Source of the DNA: Candidatus Aenigmatarchaeota archaeon
GTDB lineage: Archaea > Aenigmatarchaeota > Aenigmatarchaeia > GW2011-AR5
NCBI GenBank assembly: GCA_016187365.1
Contig: JACPJX010000044.1
Coordinates: 1-11,986 of the forward strand
Direction of reading: 5' to 3'
Length of the DNA stretch: 11,986 nucleotides
The notes below the pieces were generated by a model. That model was given only the letters and a program-made list of their open reading frames with translations. It ran no database searches and had not been told where the DNA came from. This document shows, one piece after another, positions 1-6,481 of the stretch. Position 1 is the first letter of the stretch, and each line of letters begins with the position of its first letter. The position numbers and the translations under genes were made by a program.

Positions 1-32
1 AAAAAGGAGTTTGATAAAAAGTACAAATAACG
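1..32 (-). terminator. Possible T-run terminator of the phosphoesterase gene
   Basis: Read on the minus strand, the bases just after the phosphoesterase stop codon contain two runs of five T. Archaeal transcription commonly ends at such T-tracts without a hairpin. Only this short flank is visible, so the call is tentative. Confidence 0.3.
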
Positions 33-719
33 TCATTTCCTTTCGAATCTTGGCAGCCTGTCTATAGTCCCGAGGTCGGTGCCGTCAAGAAGGTATACGC
101 GGGCCGAAGGCAGAAGGTTCTTCGCAATCGGGCCTATGAATTTTTGCTCGTTGACGATTGAAGCGCCGCACAGCTCGTTGAAGGCGGGCATTATGGTAAG
201 TTCCCTGCCGTCTTTCATGATGCCCTGAACCCACGCCGGCTCGACGTATATCGCGCCCATCTCGTCCTTCAGCTTCACGTGGGGCTGGTTGTGGCCGATT
301 ATTATCATGTTTTTCTTCGTGGCAACTTTGCGGTGGCCATGGGTGAGGCAGTATCTGCCGATGGAAAGGGATTTCCTGACAGGAATCTTTCCGACAATGC
401 CCTCTATCTCGCCGTCGTGGTTGCCCTTCACTATGACAATCTTTCTGAAATTCACGAGCGAAAGGAAGTCGGGCACCTCCCTCTCCTCCTGGAATGATGC
501 AACCGGTATACGGTGCTTGACGTCGCCAAGTATCACCAGACGGCTTGTCCTGGTCCTTTTCTTAATGGAGTTGACGCGTTCGGCCATCCTGCTGACCTGC
601 GACGGGAGCGAGATGCCTTTCTCCCATATGTCCCTTGTTATGCCTATGTGCAGGTCGGCTATCACGAGAGAGGAATCTATCTTTATCGCGGGCTCGTTCC
701 TTACGAAGGCGGCTTTCAT
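33..719 (-). CDS. ICC-like calcineurin-type metallophosphoesterase (COG1407 type)
   Basis: A 228-residue predicted metal-dependent phosphoesterase. The two-metal motifs appear in order: D22-x-H24 in ADLHIG, G65-D66, G99-N-H-D102, H127-G-H129, and G142-H143 continuing to P146-H147. This set, including the GHxxPH ending, is typical of the archaeal ICC-like family (COG1407). The physiological substrate is not known. I chose the ATG at 719 over the in-frame TTG at 737, because a TATA-like CTTAAAAA lies about 26 bp upstream of 719, which suits a leaderless start, and because the family core begins soon after this Met. It is divergent from vapBC, with both promoters in a short AT-rich gap. No operon partner is visible inside the window. 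Confidence 0.85.
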   Translation of the reverse strand: MKAAFVRNEPAIKIDSSLVIADLHIGITRDIWEKGISLPSQVSRMAERVNSIKKRTRTSRLVILGDVKHRIPVASFQEEREVPDFLSLVNFRKIVIVKGNHDGEIEGIVGKIPVRKSLSIGRYCLTHGHRKVATKKNMIIIGHNQPHVKLKDEMGAIYVEPAWVQGIMKDGRELTIMPAFNELCGASIVNEQKFIGPIAKNLLPSARVYLLDGTDLGTIDRLPRFERK

Positions 720-740
720 GCCTAAACTTGCCTGCAAAGG

Positions 741-748
741 CTTAAAAA
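741..748 (-). promoter_or_regulatory. TATA box of the phosphoesterase gene
   Basis: TTTTTAAG on the minus strand is centred about 26 bp upstream of the ATG at 719. This is the usual archaeal TATA-to-start distance for a leaderless transcript. Confidence 0.5.
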
Positions 749-751
749 TGT

Positions 752-802
752 ATTTCCCATATATTTAAATAATTTCCCATTTATATAATAAAAGTGGGAA
801 AT
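752..802. promoter_or_regulatory. Putative VapB operator: three copies of ATTTCCCA around the TATA box
   Basis: ATTTCCCA occurs at 752-759 and again at 772-779, exactly 20 bp later. Its inverted copy TGGGAAAT lies at 795-802, directly before the vapB ATG. The second and third copies form an imperfect palindrome (772-802, centre 787). The vapC/vapB TATA-like TATTTAAAT at about 762-770 sits between the copies. Toxin-antitoxin operons are usually autorepressed through the antitoxin, so VapB binding here is a reasonable inference. The first copy could also affect the divergent phosphoesterase promoter. Confidence 0.55.
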
Positions 803-1090
803 ATGCAAATCACGAAGCTGGATGAGAGAGGAAGGCTGCTAATAGAAAAAAATATCCGCGACAAATACGGCGACGAGTTTGCGGTATTCGAGGCTCTGGG
901 TGAGATTGTGCTCATACCAGTTCCGAAAGACCCATTAAAGGCATTACGAGAGGAAGGCAAGAAGCTTCCGAAGAACATGTCCGTCAAGGAACTGAAAGTC
1001 ATGGCAAGAGAGCTTGCCCTAAAAGAAGTTCTTGATGAGATAGATGAGAGAGAGAAAATGCGCAAAGAGCATGAAAAAAGGAAGCGATGA
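803..1090 (+). CDS. vapB: VapB-type antitoxin, AbrB/SpoVT swapped-hairpin DNA-binding domain
   Basis: About 95 residues. The N-terminal 45 residues match an AbrB/SpoVT swapped-hairpin domain (KLDERGRLLIEKNIR, then a short strand ending in LIPVP). The charged, helical C-terminal half (KALREEG, then VKELKVMARELALKEVLDEID) is the part that in archaeal VapB proteins wraps around the toxin. A GTG start at 794 is possible, but the ATG at 803 gives the usual family N-terminus and keeps the operator repeat outside the gene. The stop codon is 3 nt before vapC, so the two are translated from one message. The role is to neutralise VapC and, by family precedent, to repress its own promoter. Confidence 0.8.
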   Translation: MQITKLDERGRLLIEKNIRDKYGDEFAVFEALGEIVLIPVPKDPLKALREEGKKLPKNMSVKELKVMARELALKEVLDEIDEREKMRKEHEKRKR

Positions 1091-1093
1091 GAA

Positions 1094-1465
1094 ATGCCTT
1101 ATGCGGACAGCGATTTTTTCCTTGCACTGATAAAAGAGGATGACTGGCTAAGCAAAAAAGCTGAAAACATCCTCAAGGATTATAAAGACCAGATATGGAC
1201 AAGCAACTGGGCTATTGTAGAAATTCTCATGCTGGCAAAAAAGTTTGGTCTTGACCCTGAAAACATAATCCTTTCCATAAAAAAACTTGCAATAATAGAA
1301 GGCGATATAACGCCTGTTATTGCCGCTGCCCATTTAATGAAAGAAAAAGGCATGAATGCATTTGATGCCTTGCATGCGATTACATGCAGAGATAACAAGA
1401 TAATAAGCTCCGATCCTATATTTGACAGAATAGGACTTGAAAGAATCTCTCTTGAAGATTTATAA
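1094..1465 (+). CDS. vapC: VapC-type PIN-domain ribonuclease toxin
   Basis: A 123-residue single PIN domain, the normal length for VapC. The acidic metal-binding residues are present: D5/D7 near the N-terminus (YADSDFFLAL), E43 in the IVEIL helix, D91 in AFDALHA and D107 in ISSDPIFD. VapC toxins are Mg-dependent RNases that cleave specific RNAs, often tRNA or rRNA; the target here cannot be read from sequence. It lies 3 nt downstream of vapB, as expected for a TA operon. Its final codons overlap the TATA-like sequence of the next gene. All catalytic residues look intact, so the toxin should be active. The gene is more AT-rich than the envelope genes that follow. Confidence 0.88.
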   Translation: MPYADSDFFLALIKEDDWLSKKAENILKDYKDQIWTSNWAIVEILMLAKKFGLDPENIILSIKKLAIIEGDITPVIAAAHLMKEKGMNAFDALHAITCRDNKIISSDPIFDRIGLERISLEDL

Positions 1466-1467
1466 TA
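1459..1467 (+). promoter_or_regulatory. TATA box of the secreted-protein gene at 1488
   Basis: TTTATAATA is centred about 25 bp before the ATG at 1488, which suggests a leaderless transcript. It overlaps the end and stop codon of vapC. Confidence 0.5.
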
Positions 1468-1487
1468 AAACAAGCATATAATAAATC

Positions 1488-1883
1488 ATGAAGGCTGCAC
1501 TGCTTCTTCTCGCATTTTCTGCAATTGCCGTGGCAAGCGAAGTCAACATAGGAAGCGTGGACATCGTGAACGGCACGCTCGTCACGATGGACATAGGGGC
1601 GACGCCTTACGGCGGGATAAACGGCAGCATCCGTCTTCGGTTAGGAAGCAGCGAATGGTATCCCGATTCGGTGTGGCTCATGCCTGCTGACACGAGCATA
1701 TCTGACTTCAATTACACGGGCAGGACATACAGGCTGCCCACAAACATGAACATGACGAACAACTGCATCTCCAGCATATACGAGTCCGAAAGCGGATATG
1801 CGTTCAAGGCGACAGTCAAGGAGCAGGGGAAGTTCTGCATACTGGCTGACGGCGGGAGTTACAGGATAGTGGCGGAATACTGA
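1488..1883 (+). CDS. Secreted protein of unknown function with signal peptide and two cysteines
   Basis: A 131-residue protein I do not recognise. Residues 1-17 form a classic signal peptide: one Lys, a hydrophobic core (AALLLLAFSAIAV) and an AxS cleavage site. The mature part is beta-rich, with a repeated VDIVNG/MDIG pattern, ending in a C93...C117 pair that could form one disulfide outside the cell. Four N-x-S/T sequons (N28, N45, N75, N88) fit an N-glycosylated archaeal surface protein. Its TGA overlaps the ATG of the next gene by one base, so the two are almost certainly co-translated. Its placement directly before a pilin-like gene and a dockerin gene suggests a cell-surface role; nothing more specific is supported. 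Confidence 0.65.
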   Translation: MKAALLLLAFSAIAVASEVNIGSVDIVNGTLVTMDIGATPYGGINGSIRLRLGSSEWYPDSVWLMPADTSISDFNYTGRTYRLPTNMNMTNNCISSIYESESGYAFKATVKEQGKFCILADGGSYRIVAEY

Positions 1884-2092
1884 TGAAAAGGGTTTTGGCG
1901 GCGATTGCAATAACGTCTGTGCTGTCACTTGCGATATTTTATGCGGGCCCGACCGGGAACATCCTTGGGAATCCAGGCGGGGAAAAGTCCTACGCAGAAG
2001 CCGGGACGGCCGAGGTCGAGAACGGAGTCATGAAGGAAATGGACATAATCATAGACCTAACCCAAACTCAAACGCCCGAAAACCCATCCTGA
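1883..2092 (+). CDS. Small membrane-anchored protein of unknown function
   Basis: A 69-residue protein with one hydrophobic segment at residues 4-21 (VLAAIAITSVLSLAIFYAG), followed by a soluble acidic tail rich in Glu, Thr and Pro. The hydrophobic stretch can be an uncleaved anchor or a signal peptide; no lipobox cysteine is present. The ATG overlaps the stop of the preceding secreted-protein gene (TGATG), so the two form a translationally coupled pair. I recognise no family. It could be an accessory or partner of the upstream secreted protein. Confidence that it is translated rests on the coupling and the clean signal/anchor pattern. Confidence 0.5.
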   Translation: MKRVLAAIAITSVLSLAIFYAGPTGNILGNPGGEKSYAEAGTAEVENGVMKEMDIIIDLTQTQTPENPS

Positions 2093-2094
2093 AA

Positions 2095-2110
2095 AAAAAT
2101 CTATATAAAC
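2095..2110 (+). promoter_or_regulatory. Promoter of the pilin-like gene (shared 16-bp core)
   Basis: AAAAATCTATATAAAC contains a strong TATA box about 37 bp before the ATG at 2141, giving a short leader of about 10 nt. The identical 16 bp recur at 2865-2880 before the dockerin gene. Confidence 0.6.
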
Positions 2111-2140
2111 AGGAGGCGTGGATAATTATCATAGATTGAC

Positions 2141-2644
2141 ATGAAGAAGGGTATAACGCCTGTAATAGCAATAATTCTCCTGCTTCTGATAACGATATCG
2201 ATGGTAGGCTTCGCCTTCGTGTGGTTCTCCAGGGTAGCACAAACAGCGACCGAGAGCACCGAAAAACAGCTGCAGACCGAGCTCAACAAGCAGAACAAGA
2301 AGATAGCAGTAGACAACCTCCAGCTTTCGACCGCGACCGACACAGGGTGCGTGTCATTAAGGAACATAGGCAGCGTCAGCATACCTGCAGGCGAGATAAA
2401 ACTCTACGTGGACGGCGCGGCCCAGAGCGGATGCGACACGCTTGCCCTCGCAGCAGGCGCGACAGGCTCGTGCGCCATATCCCTTAATACATGCAACACG
2501 GGCTCGAACAAGATCGTAAAGGTGACGACAGGCGGCAACCAGGACCAGGTCACATGCAGCACCCAGCCCGAAGGAAGCTGCGCAGGCGGAGGCGGCGGGG
2601 GCGGCGAAGGAGGCGGCGGAGGAGGCCCGCCACCACCACCGTGA
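2141..2644 (+). CDS. Type IV pilin/archaellin-like protein with class III signal peptide and Gly/Pro tail
   Basis: A 167-residue protein. Residues 1-20 (MKKGITPVIAIILLLLITIS) are a textbook class III signal peptide: basic MKKG, predicted prepilin-peptidase cleavage after G4, then the hydrophobic helix that packs into a filament core. A charged helical stretch (residues 35-55) leads into a beta-rich head with six cysteines (C70, C98, C111, C118, C139, C147), possibly disulfide-stabilised outside the cell. The end is unusual: residues 149-167 are almost only glycine (one Glu) and then five prolines. No prepilin peptidase or assembly ATPase is in the window, so those functions must be encoded elsewhere. 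The stop codon is 2 nt from the next ATG. It may be a filament subunit or a surface protein that borrows the pilin anchor. Confidence 0.78.
   Translation: MKKGITPVIAIILLLLITISMVGFAFVWFSRVAQTATESTEKQLQTELNKQNKKIAVDNLQLSTATDTGCVSLRNIGSVSIPAGEIKLYVDGAAQSGCDTLALAAGATGSCAISLNTCNTGSNKIVKVTTGGNQDQVTCSTQPEGSCAGGGGGGGEGGGGGGPPPPP
2585..2644 (+). repeat. G-run/C-run tract encoding the poly-Gly/poly-Pro tail
   Basis: About 45 bases of GGN repeats, including several runs of two to five G, are followed by a CC(A/G) repeat. The two halves are partly complementary, and the G-rich half could form a quadruplex. It codes for the pilin tail and is probably prone to slippage. Confidence 0.5.
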
Positions 2645-2646
2645 GG

Positions 2647-2844
2647 ATGATGAACATGAAAATAATTTTAATCTTGATTACACTGACGGTTCTGGTTGCA
2701 GGATGCACCGGACAGAACGCAGGCACGCAGGCGGACACGCAGGAAAATGCGCAGCCGACAGGAGCGCCTTCAGTTCCATCGAACCCTGAAGGCGTCGGAG
2801 CTCCGGGCGGAGCGCCCTCAGCGCCGGGCCAGCCGGGCGGGTAG
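2647..2844 (+). CDS. Small Pro/Gly-rich lipoprotein
   Basis: About 65 residues. MMNMKIILILITLTVLVAGC is a lipoprotein signal ending in the lipobox LVAGC, with Cys20 as the lipidated residue. The rest is a low-complexity linker of Gly, Pro, Ala, Ser and Gln with no folded domain. I start it at the ATG at 2647, which lies 2 nt after the pilin stop; the longer open frame from 2491 is an Arg-rich shadow of the pilin gene. The coupling to the pilin gene and a similar disordered Gly/Pro composition suggest that the two products work together at the cell surface. The precise role is unknown. Confidence 0.6.
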   Translation: MMNMKIILILITLTVLVAGCTGQNAGTQADTQENAQPTGAPSVPSNPEGVGAPGGAPSAPGQPGG

Positions 2845-2864
2845 AAAAAATTCCAATATGAATG

Positions 2865-2880
2865 AAAAATCTATATAAAC
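2865..2880 (+). promoter_or_regulatory. Promoter of the dockerin-protein gene (shared 16-bp core)
   Basis: AAAAATCTATATAAAC is identical to the sequence before the pilin-like gene. The TATA box sits about 40 bp before the ATG at 2914, leaving a leader of about 13-15 nt. Confidence 0.6.
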
Positions 2881-2913
2881 GGGCCCACTGAAACTATAAA
2901 GAAGAGTGCAAAC

Positions 2914-4104
2914 ATGAAACGGATGAAAAAACAAAACTCGAAAAAGACTTCCCGGAACAACAAGTATTTCCTCGAAGTCGGGATTCTCGCCGCGCTTCTC
3001 GCCGGCGCCCTCGGATTCAGCTACTATTCGGATTTTGTATCGACGGGATACGCGGTGACGCGCGTCCAGGGAATCGCCCCGGCACTATCCCTGCCGTCAT
3101 GGGCGACGTGGGCAGGCGTGCCATGGTCGCTTTTCACATCAAATGCAATCGCGGATATAGTTGAAAACGAGACGCTCATACGTGCGGTCCCGGACCCCGC
3201 AAGGTTCAATGAAGATAACAAAGATGTGAACTTCAACATAACGGCGCAGGGCGACTATGTATGGAAGACCGGCTGGCTGTACAACGGGACAAGATGGGTG
3301 TCTTTCAATTTCACCCCGAACGAGAAATCGGGCGGCTCTGGCCAGTATTATTCAAGCGGATGGATTACGAATGCGTCCATCGCGACAGTAAACGGCCAGA
3401 ACAATTCCAATTTGAACAGGCTCACGCCCGGAGGCTACTGGTTAGTCGCCTACACCTGCCAGTACGTGAACAGCCAGTGGAAGTGCGGCTGCCGCACAAC
3501 GACCGACTGCGGCAAGTGGCAGCTGCAGAACTTTGTAATCAACAGCAGCTCCAACCTGAATGTAAATACAAACCTCTTCGACGACTACCTGAATGCGCCG
3601 CCGGCTGAAAGGCCGCTTCTTGCGGAGCAGATCGCAGGCGGGCAGCCTGTCAATGTACCCAACGTCCTGCCGTCACAGGCTGATTTCAACGGCGACAGAG
3701 TGGTGAACTTCAACGACTTTTTCCTGTTTGCCGATTTCTTCGGCCTCACGGTTGTTGAAAATCCGGATTTGCAGAAATTCGACCTTGACGGCGATTTCAC
3801 GGTGGACCTTGACGACTTCTTCGGCTTCGCAGCCCACATTTCGAAGACAATCGTCGTGCTACAGCCAGGAGGAAGCGTAATGATAGCAACCGATAAATTT
3901 TATAATCTCAATGTCACATTGGTCGGCGTTTCCTCGGAAACAGCGGCCGCCGTGAAAGTAGGAAGCGAGCAAAAGACGGCCACCAAAGGGGCAACAACAA
4001 CAATCGGCGGCGTTGACATCTTCATCGAGGACATAACATATCTTCCATCAGCAGAGCCTCCAAAGCTGGCTGCGAAGCTGGTCTTCGTCGGAACAAAGAT
4101 CTGA
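2914..4104 (+). CDS. Membrane-anchored surface protein with type I dockerin-like Ca-binding repeats
   Basis: A 396-residue extracellular protein. A basic N-terminus (KRMKKQNSKKTSRNNK) precedes one transmembrane helix at 18-37, so most of the protein faces outside. Residues 100-220 are a beta-rich domain with many N-x-S/T sequons and four clustered cysteines (C182, C191, C193, C199). Residues 256-310 hold two F-hand loops of a type I dockerin: D257-N259-D261-N265-D268 and D290-D292-D294-D298-D301, separated by about 20 residues. The last 75 residues form another beta-rich domain of unknown role. In bacteria dockerins bind cohesins; dockerin-like repeats also occur in archaea where no cellulosome exists, so the partner here is unknown. 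It has its own promoter and is convergent with the POR-like operon. Confidence 0.75.
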   Translation: MKRMKKQNSKKTSRNNKYFLEVGILAALLAGALGFSYYSDFVSTGYAVTRVQGIAPALSLPSWATWAGVPWSLFTSNAIADIVENETLIRAVPDPARFNEDNKDVNFNITAQGDYVWKTGWLYNGTRWVSFNFTPNEKSGGSGQYYSSGWITNASIATVNGQNNSNLNRLTPGGYWLVAYTCQYVNSQWKCGCRTTTDCGKWQLQNFVINSSSNLNVNTNLFDDYLNAPPAERPLLAEQIAGGQPVNVPNVLPSQADFNGDRVVNFNDFFLFADFFGLTVVENPDLQKFDLDGDFTVDLDDFFGFAAHISKTIVVLQPGGSVMIATDKFYNLNVTLVGVSSETAAAVKVGSEQKTATKGATTTIGGVDIFIEDITYLPSAEPPKLAAKLVFVGTKI

Positions 4105-4162
4105 ATGCCGGTTTCAATTCTAATGACAAGGCAGAAGCATACTAGAACATCTTCTGAAGGTC

Positions 4163-4927
4163 TCAAACTTCAGCCTTCGCTTTCTGCATCAATTTCCAGG
4201 CACGGCTGACTTCTTCCTGAAGGCCTTCCGGCGTTTTCATCTTCAGGGCAGAGAAGAACCGCTCGACAGGCTCCTCCTTGTCAGGGCGCTTTGTCACCGA
4301 CAGGACGCCGTTTTCCGTCCCGTAAACCGGCCACAGGAGGCATTCTGTTGCCAGGCGGGCGATCTCTACCGTGTTCGAAGGCTCGTATCCCCATGAAGGA
4401 TTCGGCGCCAGCACTTCTATAAAGGAGAAGTTCCTGAAAGAGAAGGCCTTTTTCATCTTCGCCATGAAGTCCTCGTAGAATGCGACCGAGGCTGTGGCGG
4501 CGTAGCCGCGCATCATGCCTGCAAGATGCCTGAATGACGGGGAATTGCGGTAGCAGATGTAAAGCATCTCTTCCTTCATGCCGGCAAGGTCAGGCAGGCA
4601 CGAAACCGTCGCCATCTCGTCGGCAAAGACAACGACCTTTGCCTTGTCCTTCAGCGCATTTGAAATGCCCTGCGCGAATCCTGCCGGATTCTCGGTACAT
4701 ACCACCGGCACCCCGAGGCCGCTGCGCGCCATTACCGACGCCACGCCTGACGCCACAAGGACGAAGTTGTCAAGCGACTGCAGCACAAGCTTGAGCGCAA
4801 GCATCTCGCCCGAGCCCGGCATCACTGACGTTGTGCCGAAGACTTCCCTCTTCAGATGACTTATGTCAAAGCTTTTCACTTCCCCCTCGGCAGTCCTGTA
4901 CTCAAACGGCAGCTCTTTCTCTTCCAT
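4163..4927 (-). CDS. porB: PorB-like beta subunit of a 2-oxoacid:ferredoxin oxidoreductase, degenerate active site
   Basis: A 254-residue protein, shorter than usual PorB (about 280-310). Family landmarks survive: MPGSGEMLALKLVLQSL (aligning with the CPGCG region), MLYICYRNS, GYAATASVAFYEDFMAKMKKA, FIEVLAPNPSWG and the T-x-E-x-ARLA helix. The key residues do not. The cluster cysteines of CPGCG are M36 and S39, the later APCP cysteine is N176, and the NATGC cysteine position reads VASGV. The TPP/Mg motif GDG reads ADE (102-104), and about 40 residues that normally follow YICYDN are missing. By family knowledge PorB binds TPP and one 4Fe-4S cluster; this copy should bind neither in the normal way. 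It may be structural, bind another ligand, or pair with a true PorB elsewhere. Its start lies 3 nt after the HTH gene. Confidence 0.72.
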   Translation of the reverse strand: MEEKELPFEYRTAEGEVKSFDISHLKREVFGTTSVMPGSGEMLALKLVLQSLDNFVLVASGVASVMARSGLGVPVVCTENPAGFAQGISNALKDKAKVVVFADEMATVSCLPDLAGMKEEMLYICYRNSPSFRHLAGMMRGYAATASVAFYEDFMAKMKKAFSFRNFSFIEVLAPNPSWGYEPSNTVEIARLATECLLWPVYGTENGVLSVTKRPDKEEPVERFFSALKMKTPEGLQEEVSRAWKLMQKAKAEV

Positions 4928-4930
4928 ATC

Positions 4931-5365
4931 TCACACCAGCATTTCTTTCAGATTTTTCTTCAGGTTTTCAACCTTCTCCATCACTCTGTCAACCCTTGAC
5001 TCGAGCAGCTTCTCCTGCCCCTCCAGATAGTACCATGTCGAGTATTCGAGGAACTTCCTTCCCAGGCACGCCCGCTTCACGCCCAGCCCGCGCCTGGAGC
5101 ATATCAGGAAGACCTCGTTGTGCTTCGGGAATTTCGCCTTTATTTCGAGGGCGGGTGAAGGGCCGTTGCTCCTGAGGAACTCGATGAACCCCGCAGGGTT
5201 GCCGACATCAGGCCTCCTGATGCCCCTCACCCAGTGGTAGACGCATGAATATGACAGGCCCAGTTTTTGCGCTATGTCCTTCACCGCCGCGCCGCTTTCA
5301 TGCATCTTTACCGCGTCATCATAATGCCCCGAGTAAAACTCCTTTCCCTTCCTCATCTTCATCAT
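4931..5365 (-). CDS. HTH transcription-regulator-like protein inside the POR-like operon
   Basis: A 144-residue protein. Residues 14-50 form a homeodomain-like helix-turn-helix (DDAVKMHESGAAVKDIAQKLGLSYSCVYHWVRG), of the resolvase/transposase-type HTH group. The middle (55-112) is basic, with three cysteines (C89, C100 and HTH C41), and may be a second small domain. The C-terminal 28 residues (EKLLESRVDRVMEKVENLKKNLKEM) look like a dimerising coiled coil. It sits between porA and porB and ends 3 nt before porB, so it is translated with porB. A local regulator of the operon is the simplest reading, but neither ligand nor target is visible. I cannot name a specific family. Confidence 0.65.
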   Translation of the reverse strand: MMKMRKGKEFYSGHYDDAVKMHESGAAVKDIAQKLGLSYSCVYHWVRGIRRPDVGNPAGFIEFLRSNGPSPALEIKAKFPKHNEVFLICSRRGLGVKRACLGRKFLEYSTWYYLEGQEKLLESRVDRVMEKVENLKKNLKEMLV

Positions 5366-5408
5366 GATATGGCTCAGCAGCTACCCGTTGCACTCACTGC
5401 GAATGAAT

Positions 5409-5427
5409 GCCGCATCATAGATGCGGC
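5409..5427. other. Perfect 7-bp hairpin in the porA-to-HTH gap
   Basis: GCCGCAT, a 5-nt loop, then ATGCGGC. It lies in the 162-bp space between porA and the HTH gene, in what would be the leader of the HTH-porB message. No long T-run follows on the minus strand, so it is not an obvious terminator; an RNA-level control or operator role is possible. Confidence 0.4.
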
Positions 5428-5487
5428 GGCTCACCTTCGCTCGTTCTGGGACAGCGTCTTCATCGCCACTGAACTATTGGAGGCGAT

Positions 5488-5498
5488 GTTATATAATA
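5488..5498 (-). promoter_or_regulatory. Possible internal promoter for the HTH-porB part of the operon
   Basis: TATTATATAAC on the minus strand is a good TATA box lying in the gap after porA. Transcription would start near 5465 and give a leader of about 100 nt containing the 5409-5427 hairpin. Confidence 0.4.
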
Positions 5499-5527
5499 CC
5501 TGATTATCCATCCGGCTGACAATAAAC

Positions 5528-6481
5528 CTAGAGCCACAGTCTTGCGGATTCACCTTTCTTCAGTTTCGCGAACACGTCGCTCACGTCTTTCTCCGCGATG
5601 CGCTTCCCGGACGTTATGAGAGTTATGTCGCCCTGCATCCCGAGAAGGCCGCACGTGTCTATGACGGCGGTTTTCTTCCCCTTCAGGGCCATGGCGATGC
5701 CCTGGTCGAACGGCTTCAGGACGCTCACCCTGAGCATGCCGGCTTTCTCGTTCCTTCCCCTTAGGTAATCGACAACATATCTGACAACCGCCGACGCCTG
5801 CCCGAAGCAGACGAAAACATATTCCGCGTCTTCCATCCTGTAGGACTCGAAAAAGCCGCATTTCCTCTTGAACTTGCCGTCCCATTTCTCGAACGCCTTC
5901 CTCATCACCTCATGCGCGTTTTCCATGGCCTTTGCCTGCTGGAGCCTTTGCTCTGAAATATCGTCCGAAGGGAGGTTGAACGGGCAGGGCTTCCTGGCGT
6001 CAATTCTTGACGGAAGTTTGAGTTTCGGCAGGATGTTTTCCACCGCCTGCTCGGTGGGTATTTTTATGACTTCCCTGAGGCCGGGGTTTTCAACGTTCAT
6101 GACGGCAGGCAGAAGGACGCGGCTGTCTTCGCATATCTTATACGCAAGGACCGTGCTGTCCACGATTTCCTGCCGGCTTTCAGGAAGAAATATTATGGCA
6201 TTGCGCGCCATAAGGATGTCAGAGCAGTCGATCTCCGGCTCATTGACCGCAACAACGGGAATTCTCATTTCAGACGCGGCGGCGATTTCCATGCCGACTC
6301 CGGATACAAACGCAATTGACCTCTTTTCGCACAGCGTCGAGCCGCACGCCGCCGATACCGGAGAGAAAGAAACCGACATGCCGATTATTTTCCCTACCGG
6401 ATTCCTGCCGAACGCAACTTCGGCGCCGGAAACCTTTGCCGCATAAGACGCGGCCTCAAACCCGCCTACGAGGTCGTTCAT
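5528..6481 (-). CDS. porA: PorA-like alpha subunit of a 2-oxoacid:ferredoxin oxidoreductase, shortened and degenerate
   Basis: A 317-residue protein against about 380-400 for normal PorA. Clear family signatures are MRIPVVAVN, ICEDSRVLLPAVM, QQAKAMENAHEVM, YRMEDAEYVFVCFGQAS and GMLRVSVLKPFDQG, covering domains I-III. The catalytic YPITPQT motif is replaced by FGRNPVG (24-30). The following stretch that carries the TPP-activating Glu (the ESEH region) is about 25 residues shorter and has no equivalent. The start at 6481 is set by an ATGA overlap with the porD stop. The complex it should build would oxidise a 2-oxoacid to acyl-CoA and reduce ferredoxin, but this chain lacks the residues for that chemistry. 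Alternatives are a non-catalytic paralogue or a complex with a new activity. Confidence 0.75.
   Translation of the reverse strand: MNDLVGGFEAASYAAKVSGAEVAFGRNPVGKIIGMSVSFSPVSAACGSTLCEKRSIAFVSGVGMEIAAASEMRIPVVAVNEPEIDCSDILMARNAIIFLPESRQEIVDSTVLAYKICEDSRVLLPAVMNVENPGLREVIKIPTEQAVENILPKLKLPSRIDARKPCPFNLPSDDISEQRLQQAKAMENAHEVMRKAFEKWDGKFKRKCGFFESYRMEDAEYVFVCFGQASAVVRYVVDYLRGRNEKAGMLRVSVLKPFDQGIAMALKGKKTAVIDTCGLLGMQGDITLITSGKRIAEKDVSDVFAKLKKGESARLWL

Noticed and set aside
720..737. TTG start at 737 for the phosphoesterase
   Set aside because: It would lie upstream of the likely transcription start implied by the TATA-like box at 741-748. The ATG at 719 fits a leaderless start.
2491..2646. Arg-rich N-terminal extension of the lipoprotein frame
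   Set aside because: It is the +1 reading of the pilin Gly/Pro tail; the lipoprotein signal starts at 2647.
5380..5470. Possible C/D-box sRNA in the porA-HTH gap
   Set aside because: Only one partial C box (ATGATGC) and one CTGA occur on the minus strand; the D'/C' pair is missing and the spacing is poor.
5369..5503. 44-codon plus-strand frame in the porA-HTH gap
   Set aside because: No promoter or ribosome-binding site on that strand and no recognisable motif; the TATA-like sequence there reads on the minus strand.
5868..6446. 192-codon plus-strand frame antisense to porA
   Set aside because: Shadow of the coding strand in GC-rich sequence; composition is Ser/Thr-rich with no family features.
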